From assembly GCA_900321965.1 (NCBI GenBank), contig ONYA01000038.1:1-62102 (forward strand): a stretch of 62,102 nucleotides of DNA. The letters run 5' to 3'. Shown here piece by piece: positions 41,876-50,097 of this stretch. The stretch comes from an uncultured Prevotellaceae bacterium. GTDB lineage: Bacteria; Bacteroidota; Bacteroidia; Bacteroidales; Bacteroidaceae. The notes beneath the pieces are model-generated. The model ran no database searches. It had not been told where the DNA came from and saw nothing but the letters and a program-made list of their open reading frames with translations. Numbering within the stretch: position 1 is the first letter of the stretch; the number at the start of each line of letters is the position of its first letter. Both the position numbers and the translations under genes were made by a program.

Positions 41876-42976
41876 ATATATTACACAATTGCACTGACCC
41901 GCATGACGGGCTTCAACTCACAACAGGCGTTACAGCTCTATCAGGAGTTGGGCGGCGGTCAGGCCGTCTACGAACAGCGCAACGATATTGGCGACGTCTT
42001 ACCAGACGCCACACCGCGCCTTGTCGAAGCCCTAAAAAACTGGGACGACGCCTTGAAGCGGGCTGCCGTCGAGATGGAGTTCGTTACCAAGCACCATATC
42101 CGTGCCCTGACGCTGAACGACGAGGACTATCCCGCCCGACTGCGCGAATGTCCTGACACACCCATCGTGCTCTACTACAAAGGTAATGCCGACCTGAACC
42201 AACGTCGCGTCATCGACATTGTCGGCACCCGCCGCTGCACCAGCTACGGCCAGGACCTCATCCGCAAGTTTGTCAGTCGTCTGAAGGAACTGTGCCCCGA
42301 CGTGCTCATCGTCAGCGGACTGGCCTATGGCATTGACATCTGCGCCCACCGTCAGGCTCTCACTGTCGGCTACGACACCGTCGGCGTGCTGGCACACGGT
42401 CTGGATCAGATATACCCTAACCACCACCGCGAGACCGCAGCCACGATGGTCAGTCACGGCGGTCTGCTGACGGAATATATGACGCAGACGGAACCATTCG
42501 CCAACAACTTCCGACAGCGCAACCGCATTGTCGCCGGTCTCAGCGACGCTACCATCCTTGTGGAGAGTGCCTATAAGGGTGGCGGCCTCATCACCTGTCG
42601 CATAGCCCAGGAGTATGGTCGCGAAGTTTTTGCCTTCCCCGGTGCCGTGGGTATGCCCTATAGCGAAGGCTGTAACCGCTTGATACGCAACAACACCGCA
42701 GCCCTCATCACCTCGGCCGACGACTTCGTCGAGAGTATGGGTTGGCAGCCTCAGCAGCAGAAGTCCGAACCCGTCGAGCGCCAGCTGTTCCCCGACCTGT
42801 CGCCCGAAGAACAAGCCGTCGTCACCCTGCTGCAACAGACCAACGACCTGCAGCTGAACATCCTCTCGGTGAAGACAAACATCCCCATCGGTCAGCTCAC
42901 CGCCCTCCTCTTCAGCCTTGAGATGAAGGGCGTGGTAAAACCATTGGCTGGCGGCACATACCATTTATTAAGTTAA
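41861..42976 (+). CDS. dprA: DNA-processing protein DprA
   Basis: 371 residues from the ATG at 41861. The open frame continues upstream to 41759, but that part (KSTHVLMSK type) is only translated repeat. There is a SAM-like N-terminal part (EEIYYTIALTRMTGFNSQQA) and a Rossmann DNA-binding domain: VGTRRCTSYGQDLIRKFVSR, VSGLAYGIDICAHRQAL, FRQRNRIVAGLSDATILVES, GCNRLIRNNTAALITSADD. A winged-helix C-terminus (about 305-371) follows. DprA loads RecA on single-stranded DNA taken up during transformation. The start codon lies inside a repeat unit (CTCATGTCTAA), so changes in repeat number alter its leader. Confidence 0.93.
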   Translation: MSNEEIYYTIALTRMTGFNSQQALQLYQELGGGQAVYEQRNDIGDVLPDATPRLVEALKNWDDALKRAAVEMEFVTKHHIRALTLNDEDYPARLRECPDTPIVLYYKGNADLNQRRVIDIVGTRRCTSYGQDLIRKFVSRLKELCPDVLIVSGLAYGIDICAHRQALTVGYDTVGVLAHGLDQIYPNHHRETAATMVSHGGLLTEYMTQTEPFANNFRQRNRIVAGLSDATILVESAYKGGGLITCRIAQEYGREVFAFPGAVGMPYSEGCNRLIRNNTAALITSADDFVESMGWQPQQQKSEPVERQLFPDLSPEEQAVVTLLQQTNDLQLNILSVKTNIPIGQLTALLFSLEMKGVVKPLAGGTYHLLS

Positions 42977-42988
42977 GATTTAAGAGTT

Positions 42989-44008
42989 GTGAAGATAGGA
43001 AATATTGAATTAGGAGAGCGGCCGCTGTTCCTGGCGCCGATGGAGGACGTGACGGACATCGGGTTCCGGATGCTGTGCAAGCGGTTCGGGGCGGCGATGG
43101 TGTACACGGAGTTTGTCAGTGCCGAAGCACTGGTGCGCGACATCAAGACAACCGTTCGCAAACTGACCATCTGCGACGAGGAGCGGCCCGTAGGCATACA
43201 GATTTACGGACGCGACGTGGACGCCATGGTCGAGGCGGCGAAGATTGTGGAGCAGGCTGGTCCTGACCTCATCGACCTGAACTTCGGCTGTCCCGTGAAG
43301 AAGGTAGCCGGCAAAGGCGCTGGTGCTGGTATGTTACAGAACATCCCGAAGCTGTTAGAGATAACGCAGAAAGTGGTACAGGCGGTGAAGCTGCCCGTCA
43401 CCGTGAAGACGCGCCTCGGGTGGAACCACGAGCAGCTCATCATCACCGAACTGGCCGAACAGCTACAAGACTGTGGCATCCAGGCACTGACCATCCACGG
43501 TCGTACCCGCTCGCAGATGTACACGGGGGAGGCCGATTGGACGCTGATAGGTGAGGTAAAGAAGAATCCGAGAATCCACATCCCCATCATCGGCAATGGC
43601 GACATCACCTCGCTTGACGAGGCCGACGCCGCTTTCGACCGCTACGGTGTCGATGCTGTCATGATTGGTCGTGCCACCTTTGGGGCACCTTGGGTCTTCA
43701 GCCACGAGCAACTGACGGTTGACGAGAAGATAGACATCCTCGAAGAGCAGCTACGCATCAATGTCAGACGGATCAGCGAGAATCAGAAGCCCGGCGAGAC
43801 AGAAGCCTCGGCAGAGAAGCGCGGCATCCTGCACTCCCGACGCCATCTGGCCGCTACGCCGGTGTTCAAGGGTATCCCCAACTTCCGCCAAACGCGTATC
43901 CAGATGCTCCGGGCCGAGACGATGGACGACCTGTTGGCCATCCTCGAACAATGTCGCGAGCTATTGCGCAGTCATGATGATGTCGTGACGGGGCACCAGA
44001 TTCCATGA
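42989..44008 (+). CDS. dusB: tRNA-dihydrouridine synthase (DusB type)
   Basis: 339 residues with a GTG start at 42989, 12 bp after dprA. Flavin TIM-barrel: FLAPMEDVTDIGFRMLCKRF, catalytic C101 in DLNFGCPVKKVAGKGAGAGM, HGRTRSQMYTGEADW, IIGNGDITSLDEA, VMIGRATFGAPWVF. It reduces specific uridines in tRNA with NADPH and FMN. The last 48 bp overlap the 3' end of the convergent gluQRS gene. Downstream of dprA on the same strand, it is probably co-transcribed. Confidence 0.93.
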   Translation: MKIGNIELGERPLFLAPMEDVTDIGFRMLCKRFGAAMVYTEFVSAEALVRDIKTTVRKLTICDEERPVGIQIYGRDVDAMVEAAKIVEQAGPDLIDLNFGCPVKKVAGKGAGAGMLQNIPKLLEITQKVVQAVKLPVTVKTRLGWNHEQLIITELAEQLQDCGIQALTIHGRTRSQMYTGEADWTLIGEVKKNPRIHIPIIGNGDITSLDEADAAFDRYGVDAVMIGRATFGAPWVFSHEQLTVDEKIDILEEQLRINVRRISENQKPGETEASAEKRGILHSRRHLAATPVFKGIPNFRQTRIQMLRAETMDDLLAILEQCRELLRSHDDVVTGHQIP

Positions 44009-44851
44009 AAAGCCTGACAGCAGTTGCTGAGGTGTCACGGGCTGTGGCTCGGGCTGCAGTCCTGCTGTAAAGGCTAACAGGCCGATGATCTCTTCAGGTT
44101 TACGGCGTGACCGCAGATGCTCCATATCGAGACTGCGGTCACGTTTTGACAGGCGCTGGCTGCTATCGCCCAACAGCAACGGCAGATGGACAAAACGGGG
44201 AGGCGTGAAGTGCAGCAGCTCAGCCACATACAGCTGTTGAGGCGACGACAGAAGCAGGTCACGGCCACGCACCACCTCATTCACGCCCATCAGGGCATCG
44301 TCAACGACGACGGCCAACTGATAGGCCCAGGCACCGTCCTTACGGCGGATAATGAAGTCGCCCACCTGACGGGCTAAGTTCACCGTCTGCCGACCGTAGT
44401 GGCCATCGGTAAACGTGATGTCGCGGTCGGGGACGATGAGACGTGTAGCTGCCGGACATCCAGGCTTCGGCGGCAGGTGCCGACAAGTGCCGGCATACAC
44501 CACACGACCGTCGCTCTCATGGGGCGCCTGTGTCGCCAACAGGTCGGCCCGTGTGCAGTAGCAGGGATAGGTCAGGCCTTGCTCCTTCAGTTGCTGATAG
44601 TAATGTTCGTAGATGTCGCTGCGCCGGCTCTGGTAGACTGGTTCGCCGTCCCATGTCAAGCCTAACCACGTCAGGTCGTCCATCAGCCACTCGGCATACT
44701 CCTGACGCGAGCGCTGCGGGTCGATGTCTTCGATACGCAACAGCCACTCGCCGCCCTGACTCTTGGCCGAGAGCCACGACAGCAATGCGCTGAAAACATT
44801 GCCTAAATGCATACGCCCTGTCGGCGAGGGTGCAAACCGTCCTTTTGTCAT
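43961..44851 (-). CDS. gluQRS: Glutamyl-Q tRNA(Asp) synthetase
   Basis: 296 residues. A class I synthetase catalytic domain without an anticodon-binding domain: RFAPSPTGRMHLGN (HIGH-like), LLRIEDIDPQRSR, zinc cysteines in YPCYCTRADL and GTCRHLPPKPGC, and RLSKRDRS (KMSKS-like). It attaches glutamate to queuosine in tRNA(Asp). Its length suits GluQRS rather than GltX. The -7 element TAACTTTG (minus, 44859-44866) lies 7 bp upstream of the start codon, so the leader must be very short. The 3' end overlaps dusB by 48 bp. Confidence 0.93.
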   Translation of the reverse strand: MTKGRFAPSPTGRMHLGNVFSALLSWLSAKSQGGEWLLRIEDIDPQRSRQEYAEWLMDDLTWLGLTWDGEPVYQSRRSDIYEHYYQQLKEQGLTYPCYCTRADLLATQAPHESDGRVVYAGTCRHLPPKPGCPAATRLIVPDRDITFTDGHYGRQTVNLARQVGDFIIRRKDGAWAYQLAVVVDDALMGVNEVVRGRDLLLSSPQQLYVAELLHFTPPRFVHLPLLLGDSSQRLSKRDRSLDMEHLRSRRKPEEIIGLLAFTAGLQPEPQPVTPQQLLSGFSWNLVPRHDIIMTAQ

Positions 44852-44909
44852 AGGACTGCAAAGTTACAAAATAAATGATAATGAAGCGATGATAATTGAT
44901 ATTTTTTAG

Positions 44910-44917
44910 TAATTTTG
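44910..44917 (+). promoter_or_regulatory. Promoter -7 element for the M64 peptidase
   Basis: TAATTTTG 8 bp before the ATG at 44926, implying a very short leader. Confidence 0.5.
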
Positions 44918-44925
44918 CAGGCAGA

Positions 44926-46185
44926 ATGATGAAGAAACGATTAAGAATCCTGACAATCCTTCTCGGCCTGACAGCCAACATGGTCAGTGCCCAGTCGTTT
45001 GACGAGTGGTTTAAAGACAGCACACTCCGTTTGGACTACGTCTTTGCGGGTGACAACCGCTCTCAGCACATTTTCCTGGAACAGACCATGGCCACCCCTC
45101 GTTGGGCAGGCCGCAAGAGCCAACTCAGCGAGGCGCCCCTACGCGGCAACGGACAGATACGTCTGAGCGATCATCAGACGGGACAGTTACTGTATGTCCA
45201 CACCTTCTCGACCCTGTTCCAAGAATGGCAGGCAACGGAGGAGGCGACGCTGGTACAGCGGGCTTTCCCCACCAGCTTTCTGGTGCCGATGCCAAAGCGT
45301 GCTGTCGACATCAGCGTGACGCTGACCGACTTCCACAACCGTGTCGTGGGGAAGATGACCCATACGTTGGAGCCGACCGACATTCTGATCCGCCGTGCCG
45401 GAGCGGACGGTGCTGCCCACCGCTACATCTGGTCACCCGACAGTGTGCCCGACCTGACGCGCTGCATTGACCTGGCTATTGTGGCCGAGGGTTATACCGA
45501 GGCAGAGATGCAGAAGTTCTACCAGGACTGTCAGCGGGTCGTAGACGCCTTGTTTGCCCATGAGCCGTTCACCACGCTAAAACAGCGTTTCAACGTCGTG
45601 GCCGTAGCGACGCCGTCGCAGGACAGCGGACCGAGCATTCCGCGCGAGGGCAGGTGGCACCGTACGGCCGTCGGTACACATTATGATACGTTCTACAGCG
45701 AGCGTTACCTGATGACCGAAGATATGCACCACCTGTACGACCTGCTCACGGGCGTACCTTTTGAACATATCATCGTGCTGGTCAACAGCGATGTCTACGG
45801 TGGCGGTGGTATCTACAACCAGCTGCTCGTCACGACGACTGGCCATCCTACGTTCAGTCAGGTGCTGGTGCATGAGTTTGGCCACAGCTACGCTGGGCTG
45901 GGCGACGAATATGCCTACGACGACGGCTTTGAGTCACAGTACCCCGCCGACACGGAGCCGTGGGAACCAAACCTGACGACGAAGGTGGACTTCCAACAGA
46001 AGTGGGCCGACCTGCTGCCCGACCCCACGGGCCGACTGGGACTCTTCGAGGGTGGCGGCTACCAGTCGAAGGGCGTCTGGCGCCCGTCGGAAGACTGCCG
46101 CATGCGAACCAACGAGTCGCCCGACTTCTGTCCCGTCTGTTCGCGCGCCATCGTCCGCATCACCGACTTCTACACCAGCCCTTAA
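44926..46185 (+). CDS. M64-family (IgA peptidase-like) metallopeptidase
   Basis: 419 residues from the ATG at 44926 (or 44929) with a signal peptide ending ANMVSAQ. An N-terminal beta-sandwich M64_N domain (about 20-150) precedes the M64 catalytic domain (about 165-415). The zinc motif is VHEFGHSYAGLGDEY (H316, E317, H320, with the distal DEY), preceded by LAIVAEGYTEAEMQKFYQDC. M64 was named from a clostridial IgA-cleaving enzyme; most Bacteroidota members have no proven substrate. Probably periplasmic or secreted. A second, differently built M64 protein is encoded at 53476-55746. Confidence 0.9.
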   Translation: MMKKRLRILTILLGLTANMVSAQSFDEWFKDSTLRLDYVFAGDNRSQHIFLEQTMATPRWAGRKSQLSEAPLRGNGQIRLSDHQTGQLLYVHTFSTLFQEWQATEEATLVQRAFPTSFLVPMPKRAVDISVTLTDFHNRVVGKMTHTLEPTDILIRRAGADGAAHRYIWSPDSVPDLTRCIDLAIVAEGYTEAEMQKFYQDCQRVVDALFAHEPFTTLKQRFNVVAVATPSQDSGPSIPREGRWHRTAVGTHYDTFYSERYLMTEDMHHLYDLLTGVPFEHIIVLVNSDVYGGGGIYNQLLVTTTGHPTFSQVLVHEFGHSYAGLGDEYAYDDGFESQYPADTEPWEPNLTTKVDFQQKWADLLPDPTGRLGLFEGGGYQSKGVWRPSEDCRMRTNESPDFCPVCSRAIVRITDFYTSP

Positions 46186-46199
46186 CACTCGACTGAACC

Positions 46200-47414
46200 G
46201 TGAATACAGCCAGTCCCTTTGCCCGTCCGCTCTATGTCATGCTGAAGCCTGTCGGCAGCCAGTGCAACCTGGCCTGCGACTACTGCTACTATTTGGAAAA
46301 GCGGAAGCTTCATCAGCAGGCCCATCCTGTCATCAGCGACGAGCTATTGGAAACATTCATACAGCAATACATCGAGGCACAGACGCTGCCCGACGTGCTC
46401 TTCACCTGGCACGGCGGCGAACCGCTGTTGCGGCCTTTAGATTTCTACCGCCGGGCACTGAAACTGCAACGGCGCTACGCCCGAGGGCGTCATATCGACA
46501 ACTGTCTGCAGACCAACGGCACACTGTTGACCGACGAGTGGTGCGAGTTCCTGCGCGAGAACAACTTCCTGGTGGGTGTGTCCATCGACGGCACGCAGAC
46601 CATGCACGACGCATATCGCCACACTCGACGCGGCGGCCCGTCGTGGCACGAGGTGATGCGAGGCATCAGCCTATTGCAGAAGCACCGGGTGGAGTGGAAC
46701 GCGATGGCCGTCGTCAGCCAAGCGAACGTCGACCATCCGCAAGCGTTCTACCAGTTCTTCAAAAGCATCGGTTGCCAATTTCTGCAGTTCACGCCCGTGG
46801 TGGAGCGCACCATGGAACGCACTGACGGTCTGACCTTAGCACCGGGAATGGCAGAAGGAGGACAACTGACGCCCTACTCTGTGACACCCCGCCAATGGGG
46901 CGACTTCCTCTGCGGCGTCTACGACGAGTGGGTTAGGCACGATGTCGGCGAAGTTTTCGTTCAGACGTTCGATGCCACCTTGGCCAACTGGGCAGGTGTC
47001 ACGCCCGGCGTCTGCTCCCTGTCGTCGATGTGCGGTCATGCTGCTGTCATGGAGGCCAACGGCGACGTCTACGCCTGCGACCATTTCGTCTTTCCTGAAT
47101 ACCGCTTGGGCAACATCCGGCAACAGCCGCTGACGGCCATGCTCTACGGCCATCGCCAGCAGACATTCAGTCAGATGAAGCAAACGGCGTTGCCCCGCCA
47201 ATGCCGCGAGTGCCGCTATCTTTTTGCCTGCCACGGCGAGTGTCCCAAGAACCGCTTCGTGCGCGACCGCTATGGCGAGCCCGGCCTGAACTACCTGTGC
47301 GCTGGCTACCGACAGTTTTTCGACCACGTGGCAGCCGATATGGACTATATGAAGGCCGAACTGGATGCCGGGCGGCCACCCTCAAACATTTGTCAGAAAA
47401 AGAAACGGATATGA
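46200..47414 (+). CDS. Anaerobic sulfatase-maturase-type radical SAM/SPASM enzyme
   Basis: 404 residues with a GTG start at 46200 (an ATG at codon 14 would cut into the conserved start). The radical SAM cluster C22-x3-C26-x2-C29 is in SQCNLACDYCYYLEK. The SPASM cysteines are in VCSLSSMCGHAAVMEANGDV, YACDHF, QCRECRYLFACHGECPKNRF. Enzymes of this type oxidise a Ser or Cys in sulfatases to formylglycine, and related ones modify peptides. No sulfatase gene is in the window, so the target is encoded elsewhere. It follows the M64 gene by 14 bp and overlaps the methyltransferase start by 4 bp. Confidence 0.9.
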   Translation: MNTASPFARPLYVMLKPVGSQCNLACDYCYYLEKRKLHQQAHPVISDELLETFIQQYIEAQTLPDVLFTWHGGEPLLRPLDFYRRALKLQRRYARGRHIDNCLQTNGTLLTDEWCEFLRENNFLVGVSIDGTQTMHDAYRHTRRGGPSWHEVMRGISLLQKHRVEWNAMAVVSQANVDHPQAFYQFFKSIGCQFLQFTPVVERTMERTDGLTLAPGMAEGGQLTPYSVTPRQWGDFLCGVYDEWVRHDVGEVFVQTFDATLANWAGVTPGVCSLSSMCGHAAVMEANGDVYACDHFVFPEYRLGNIRQQPLTAMLYGHRQQTFSQMKQTALPRQCRECRYLFACHGECPKNRFVRDRYGEPGLNYLCAGYRQFFDHVAADMDYMKAELDAGRPPSNICQKKKRI

Positions 47415-48772
47415 ACCAGGCAACAGCAGCATTTATACAAGAGAATGCCGACGGCGACATACGGCAGTTGGCACTACGGGGAACGAAAGATCCGGAAGTA
47501 GACCTGACGTTTGCCCTCGACCAGATTGTCGGACGGCAGACGGCGCGGAAGAAGCTGCCCTCATGGGCGGCTGTTGAGGGTGTCGTCTACCCGCCTCACC
47601 TGTCGATGGAGCAATGTTCCAGCGAGCAGACGGCAAGGTATAAGGCTGAGATGGCCGGACGTGGCCAGCGGATGGTTGACCTGACAGGCGGTTTCGGCGT
47701 GGACTTCTCCTTCATAGCGCAGGGCTTTTCCGAAGCCGTCTATGTGGAACGTCAGCCTCAACTTTGCGACATCGCCCGCCAGAACTTCGACGTCTTAGGA
47801 TTGCGGCAGGCCGAGGTTGTCTGTGCCGACAGCGAGGACTACCTGCGGCAGATGGCGCCCGTTGACCTTATATATATTGACCCGGCCCGTCGCGACAGTC
47901 ACGGCGGCCGCACTTACGGCATCAGCGACTGCACCCCCGACGTGGTAGCGCTCATGCCGCTGCTGACAGCGAAAGCCCGCCGCGTCATCATCAAGCTGTC
48001 GCCGATGCTCGACTGGCGCAAGGCCGTCAGCGACCTGGGCGAGCAGTATGTCGGCAAGGTGCATATCGTCTCGGTGGGTAACGAGTGTAAGGAGATGGTG
48101 GTAGAGACAAAGAAGACCCAGACCCACCCCCGGCCCCTCCCTGTAGGGAGGGGAGTAATTACTCCAATAGCGTGTGTGAACATTCTTTCTAACGATTATA
48201 TACAGACGTTTCATTCGGCTCTTCCTTCCAGTAGTAACAACGGCGTTGAGGCGTCTCTTCCTTCCAGTAGTAACAACGGCGTTGAGGCGCTTCTTCCTTC
48301 TAGTAGTAACAACGTCGTTGAGGCGCTTCTGTCTTGCAGTGGTAATTACTCCCCTCCCTTTAGGGAGGGGCCGGGGGTGGGTCTTTGTCTCTTTCTCTAC
48401 GAGCCCAACGCCTCCATCATGAAGGCGGGCTGTTTTGCCGAACTGTCGCAGCACTACGGCATAGCACCTGTAGCCCGCGACAGTCATCTGTTCGTGTCGG
48501 CCGATGAGGTAGACGGTTTTCCTGGCCGCAGCTTCGTGATTGATGCCGTGACGACGCTGAACAAGCGCGACCTGAAAGTACACCTCGCCGGCATCAGGCA
48601 GGCGAACATCACCGTGCGCAACTTCCCGCTGACGGTGGCAGAGCTGCGCAAGCGCCTGAAACTGAGCGAGGGTGGCAGCACGTATATCTTTGCTACCACC
48701 CTCGCCAATGGGGAAAAGGTTTTACTTATCTGCCACAAGACGGCCACTCCTCCTCAACAACGTCGCGCATGA
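47411..48772 (+). CDS. Class I SAM methyltransferase with in-frame palindromic insertion
   Basis: 453 residues from the ATG at 47411 (ATGA overlap with the radical SAM gene). SAM-binding motif MVDLTGGFGVDFSFIAQGF, then YVERQPQLCDIARQNF and VDLIYIDPARRD, with a THUMP-like C-terminal part (LKLSEGGSTYIFATTLANGE). Together with the family's usual pattern this suggests an RNA methyltransferase, but the target is unknown. Residues about 237-325 are foreign: a palindromic element (48120-48384) translated as THPRPLPVGRGVITP, repeated LPSSSNNGVEA units and YSPPFREGPGVG. The frame stays open throughout. The 3' end overlaps the convergent OmpA-like gene by 47 bp. Confidence 0.85.
   Translation: MNQATAAFIQENADGDIRQLALRGTKDPEVDLTFALDQIVGRQTARKKLPSWAAVEGVVYPPHLSMEQCSSEQTARYKAEMAGRGQRMVDLTGGFGVDFSFIAQGFSEAVYVERQPQLCDIARQNFDVLGLRQAEVVCADSEDYLRQMAPVDLIYIDPARRDSHGGRTYGISDCTPDVVALMPLLTAKARRVIIKLSPMLDWRKAVSDLGEQYVGKVHIVSVGNECKEMVVETKKTQTHPRPLPVGRGVITPIACVNILSNDYIQTFHSALPSSSNNGVEASLPSSSNNGVEALLPSSSNNVVEALLSCSGNYSPPFREGPGVGLCLFLYEPNASIMKAGCFAELSQHYGIAPVARDSHLFVSADEVDGFPGRSFVIDAVTTLNKRDLKVHLAGIRQANITVRNFPLTVAELRKRLKLSEGGSTYIFATTLANGEKVLLICHKTATPPQQRRA
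48120..48384. repeat. Palindromic element with 43-bp inverted ends inside the methyltransferase
   Basis: The left end (48120-48162, AGACCCACCCCCGGCCCCTC onwards) and right end (48342-48384) are near-perfect reverse complements, and each contains its own CCCCTCCC-AGGGAGGGG hairpin and a GTAATTAC edge. Between them lie three 36-bp tandem units (about 48219-48338, core AGTAGTAACAACGGCGTTGA). The arms share CCCTCCCTGT-AGGGAGGGGAGTA with the element at 51257-51408. Confidence 0.92.
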
Positions 48773-49934
48773 CGGTCTTCTTCACCTTCTTGGTGGTAAT
48801 CTTCTTCGCGTCATACTCCTCGTACTTGGTCACCTTGAACGTGCCCTCGCCGGTAATGATGACGCAGCGGTTCTTGTCGTTCTCGGCAAACGGCTGTACG
48901 GTGTCGCCCTTGGAGTCGCTCGTCAGACGGCTGGCGTCCAGACCGTGCTCGTTGATGAGCTTCTTGGTCACGTCGTCAGCGCGCTTCTTGGCGTACATCT
49001 TGTTGAGCTTGGCGTTACCTGTACCCTTGTCGGCATAGCCTGTCAGGGTGAACTTGGCATCCTCCGAAGTCTTCATCAGCTCGGCCACGTCCTTGATGGC
49101 TTTCTCCGTACCCTGGGCAGCGTTGGCGTCGCTCTGGCAAATCTCGAAGAAGATGACCTCTTCAATCTTCTTCTGCTCCTCGGTCACGATGGGGCGCTTC
49201 TCCTTGACGATGATGGTGTCGGGCACTTCCTCCCACACTTCCTCGGGCACCTGACGGACAACCTTGATGGGCTTGGTGTACTTGTGGCCGAAGCGGTAGC
49301 TCAGACCAATCATACCGCTAATCATCCAGTCGTCGGCATCGTTGGTCTTCGAGTTGAAGCGGTCGTCAAGGCTGTTGGCAGCCACCTCTAACGACAGGCC
49401 GAGGGGCTTCGTCACATTCGTCTCCAGGCGCAGGCCTGCACGCAGGTTGTGGCTCAGACGGTTGTCCTTGCCCCATGCCAAGGGAGCCATGTTGGGATTC
49501 TCCTGAATGATGGCCTTCATGTCGTCGTTCTTCCAGGCGTTGGTCAGACCGATACCACCCACGAAGATGACATTCAGGGGACGTGCATAGTTGCAGCTGA
49601 AGAGGCTCGACAGGTTGACGAGCAGGTCGGCATCGGTGGTAATGAAGTTCCACTTGTAATCCTTGTTCAGTTCCTCGAAGCGGCCTTTGGCCTCCAGACC
49701 CGAGACGTGCAGACGGGCACCTACTACCGGTGTGAAATAATGACCTAACGACAAGGCGCCGATGGGCGACAGCAGTTTGTCAATCTTGGCATCGGTTGCA
49801 GTCCACTCCATACCGCCCTGAACTTCGACAAAGCTGTACGACTTCAGTTTAGGACCTTTCTCGCAGCAGTGTTGTGCCATCGCGGCACTCGACATGAGCA
49901 GCGCAGCGGCTGCAATTGACAGAATTTTTTTCAT
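48726..49934 (-). CDS. OmpA-family outer membrane protein
   Basis: 402 residues from the ATG at 49934 with a signal peptide ending SSAAMAQ. An N-terminal eight-stranded barrel-like domain (about 30-190; LSLGHYFTPVVGARLHVSGL, GLSLEVAANSLDDRF) is followed by an OmpA-C peptidoglycan-binding domain (about 255-360; FTLTGYADKGTGNAKLN, KKRADDVTKKLINEHG) and a lysine-rich tail. It probably links the outer membrane to the cell wall. A promoter (minus TACTTTTG, 49989-49996) lies upstream. The 3' end overlaps the methyltransferase by 47 bp. Confidence 0.9.
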   Translation of the reverse strand: MKKILSIAAAALLMSSAAMAQHCCEKGPKLKSYSFVEVQGGMEWTATDAKIDKLLSPIGALSLGHYFTPVVGARLHVSGLEAKGRFEELNKDYKWNFITTDADLLVNLSSLFSCNYARPLNVIFVGGIGLTNAWKNDDMKAIIQENPNMAPLAWGKDNRLSHNLRAGLRLETNVTKPLGLSLEVAANSLDDRFNSKTNDADDWMISGMIGLSYRFGHKYTKPIKVVRQVPEEVWEEVPDTIIVKEKRPIVTEEQKKIEEVIFFEICQSDANAAQGTEKAIKDVAELMKTSEDAKFTLTGYADKGTGNAKLNKMYAKKRADDVTKKLINEHGLDASRLTSDSKGDTVQPFAENDKNRCVIITGEGTFKVTKYEEYDAKKITTKKVKKTVMRDVVEEEWPSCGR

Positions 49935-49988
49935 ACTTAATTGCAATTAGTAAATGATTTTTTTCTTTTGTTATTATACTTTCACGTG

Positions 49989-49996
49989 CAAAAGTA
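49989..49996 (-). promoter_or_regulatory. Promoter -7 element for the OmpA-like gene
   Basis: Minus strand TACTTTTG, 54 bp before the start codon. Confidence 0.55.
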
Positions 49997-50050
49997 GCTT
50001 AACTTATTGAAAAATCCAAATTTTTCTTTCTTTTTTTGAGAAAAATGGCG

Positions 50051-50058
50051 TATCTTTG
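50051..50058 (+). promoter_or_regulatory. Promoter -7 element for the acetyltransferase-like gene
   Basis: TATCTTTG 39 bp before the ATG at 50098. Confidence 0.6.
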
Positions 50059-50097
50059 CCACATAATTAATAAAAACAGCTAATTTCAAGAGAAAAG

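Noticed and set aside
48120-48384. A genuine extra protein domain in the methyltransferase
   Set aside because: The inverted ends, internal 36-bp repeats and the match of the arms to the element at 51257-51408 show that it is repeat DNA read in frame.
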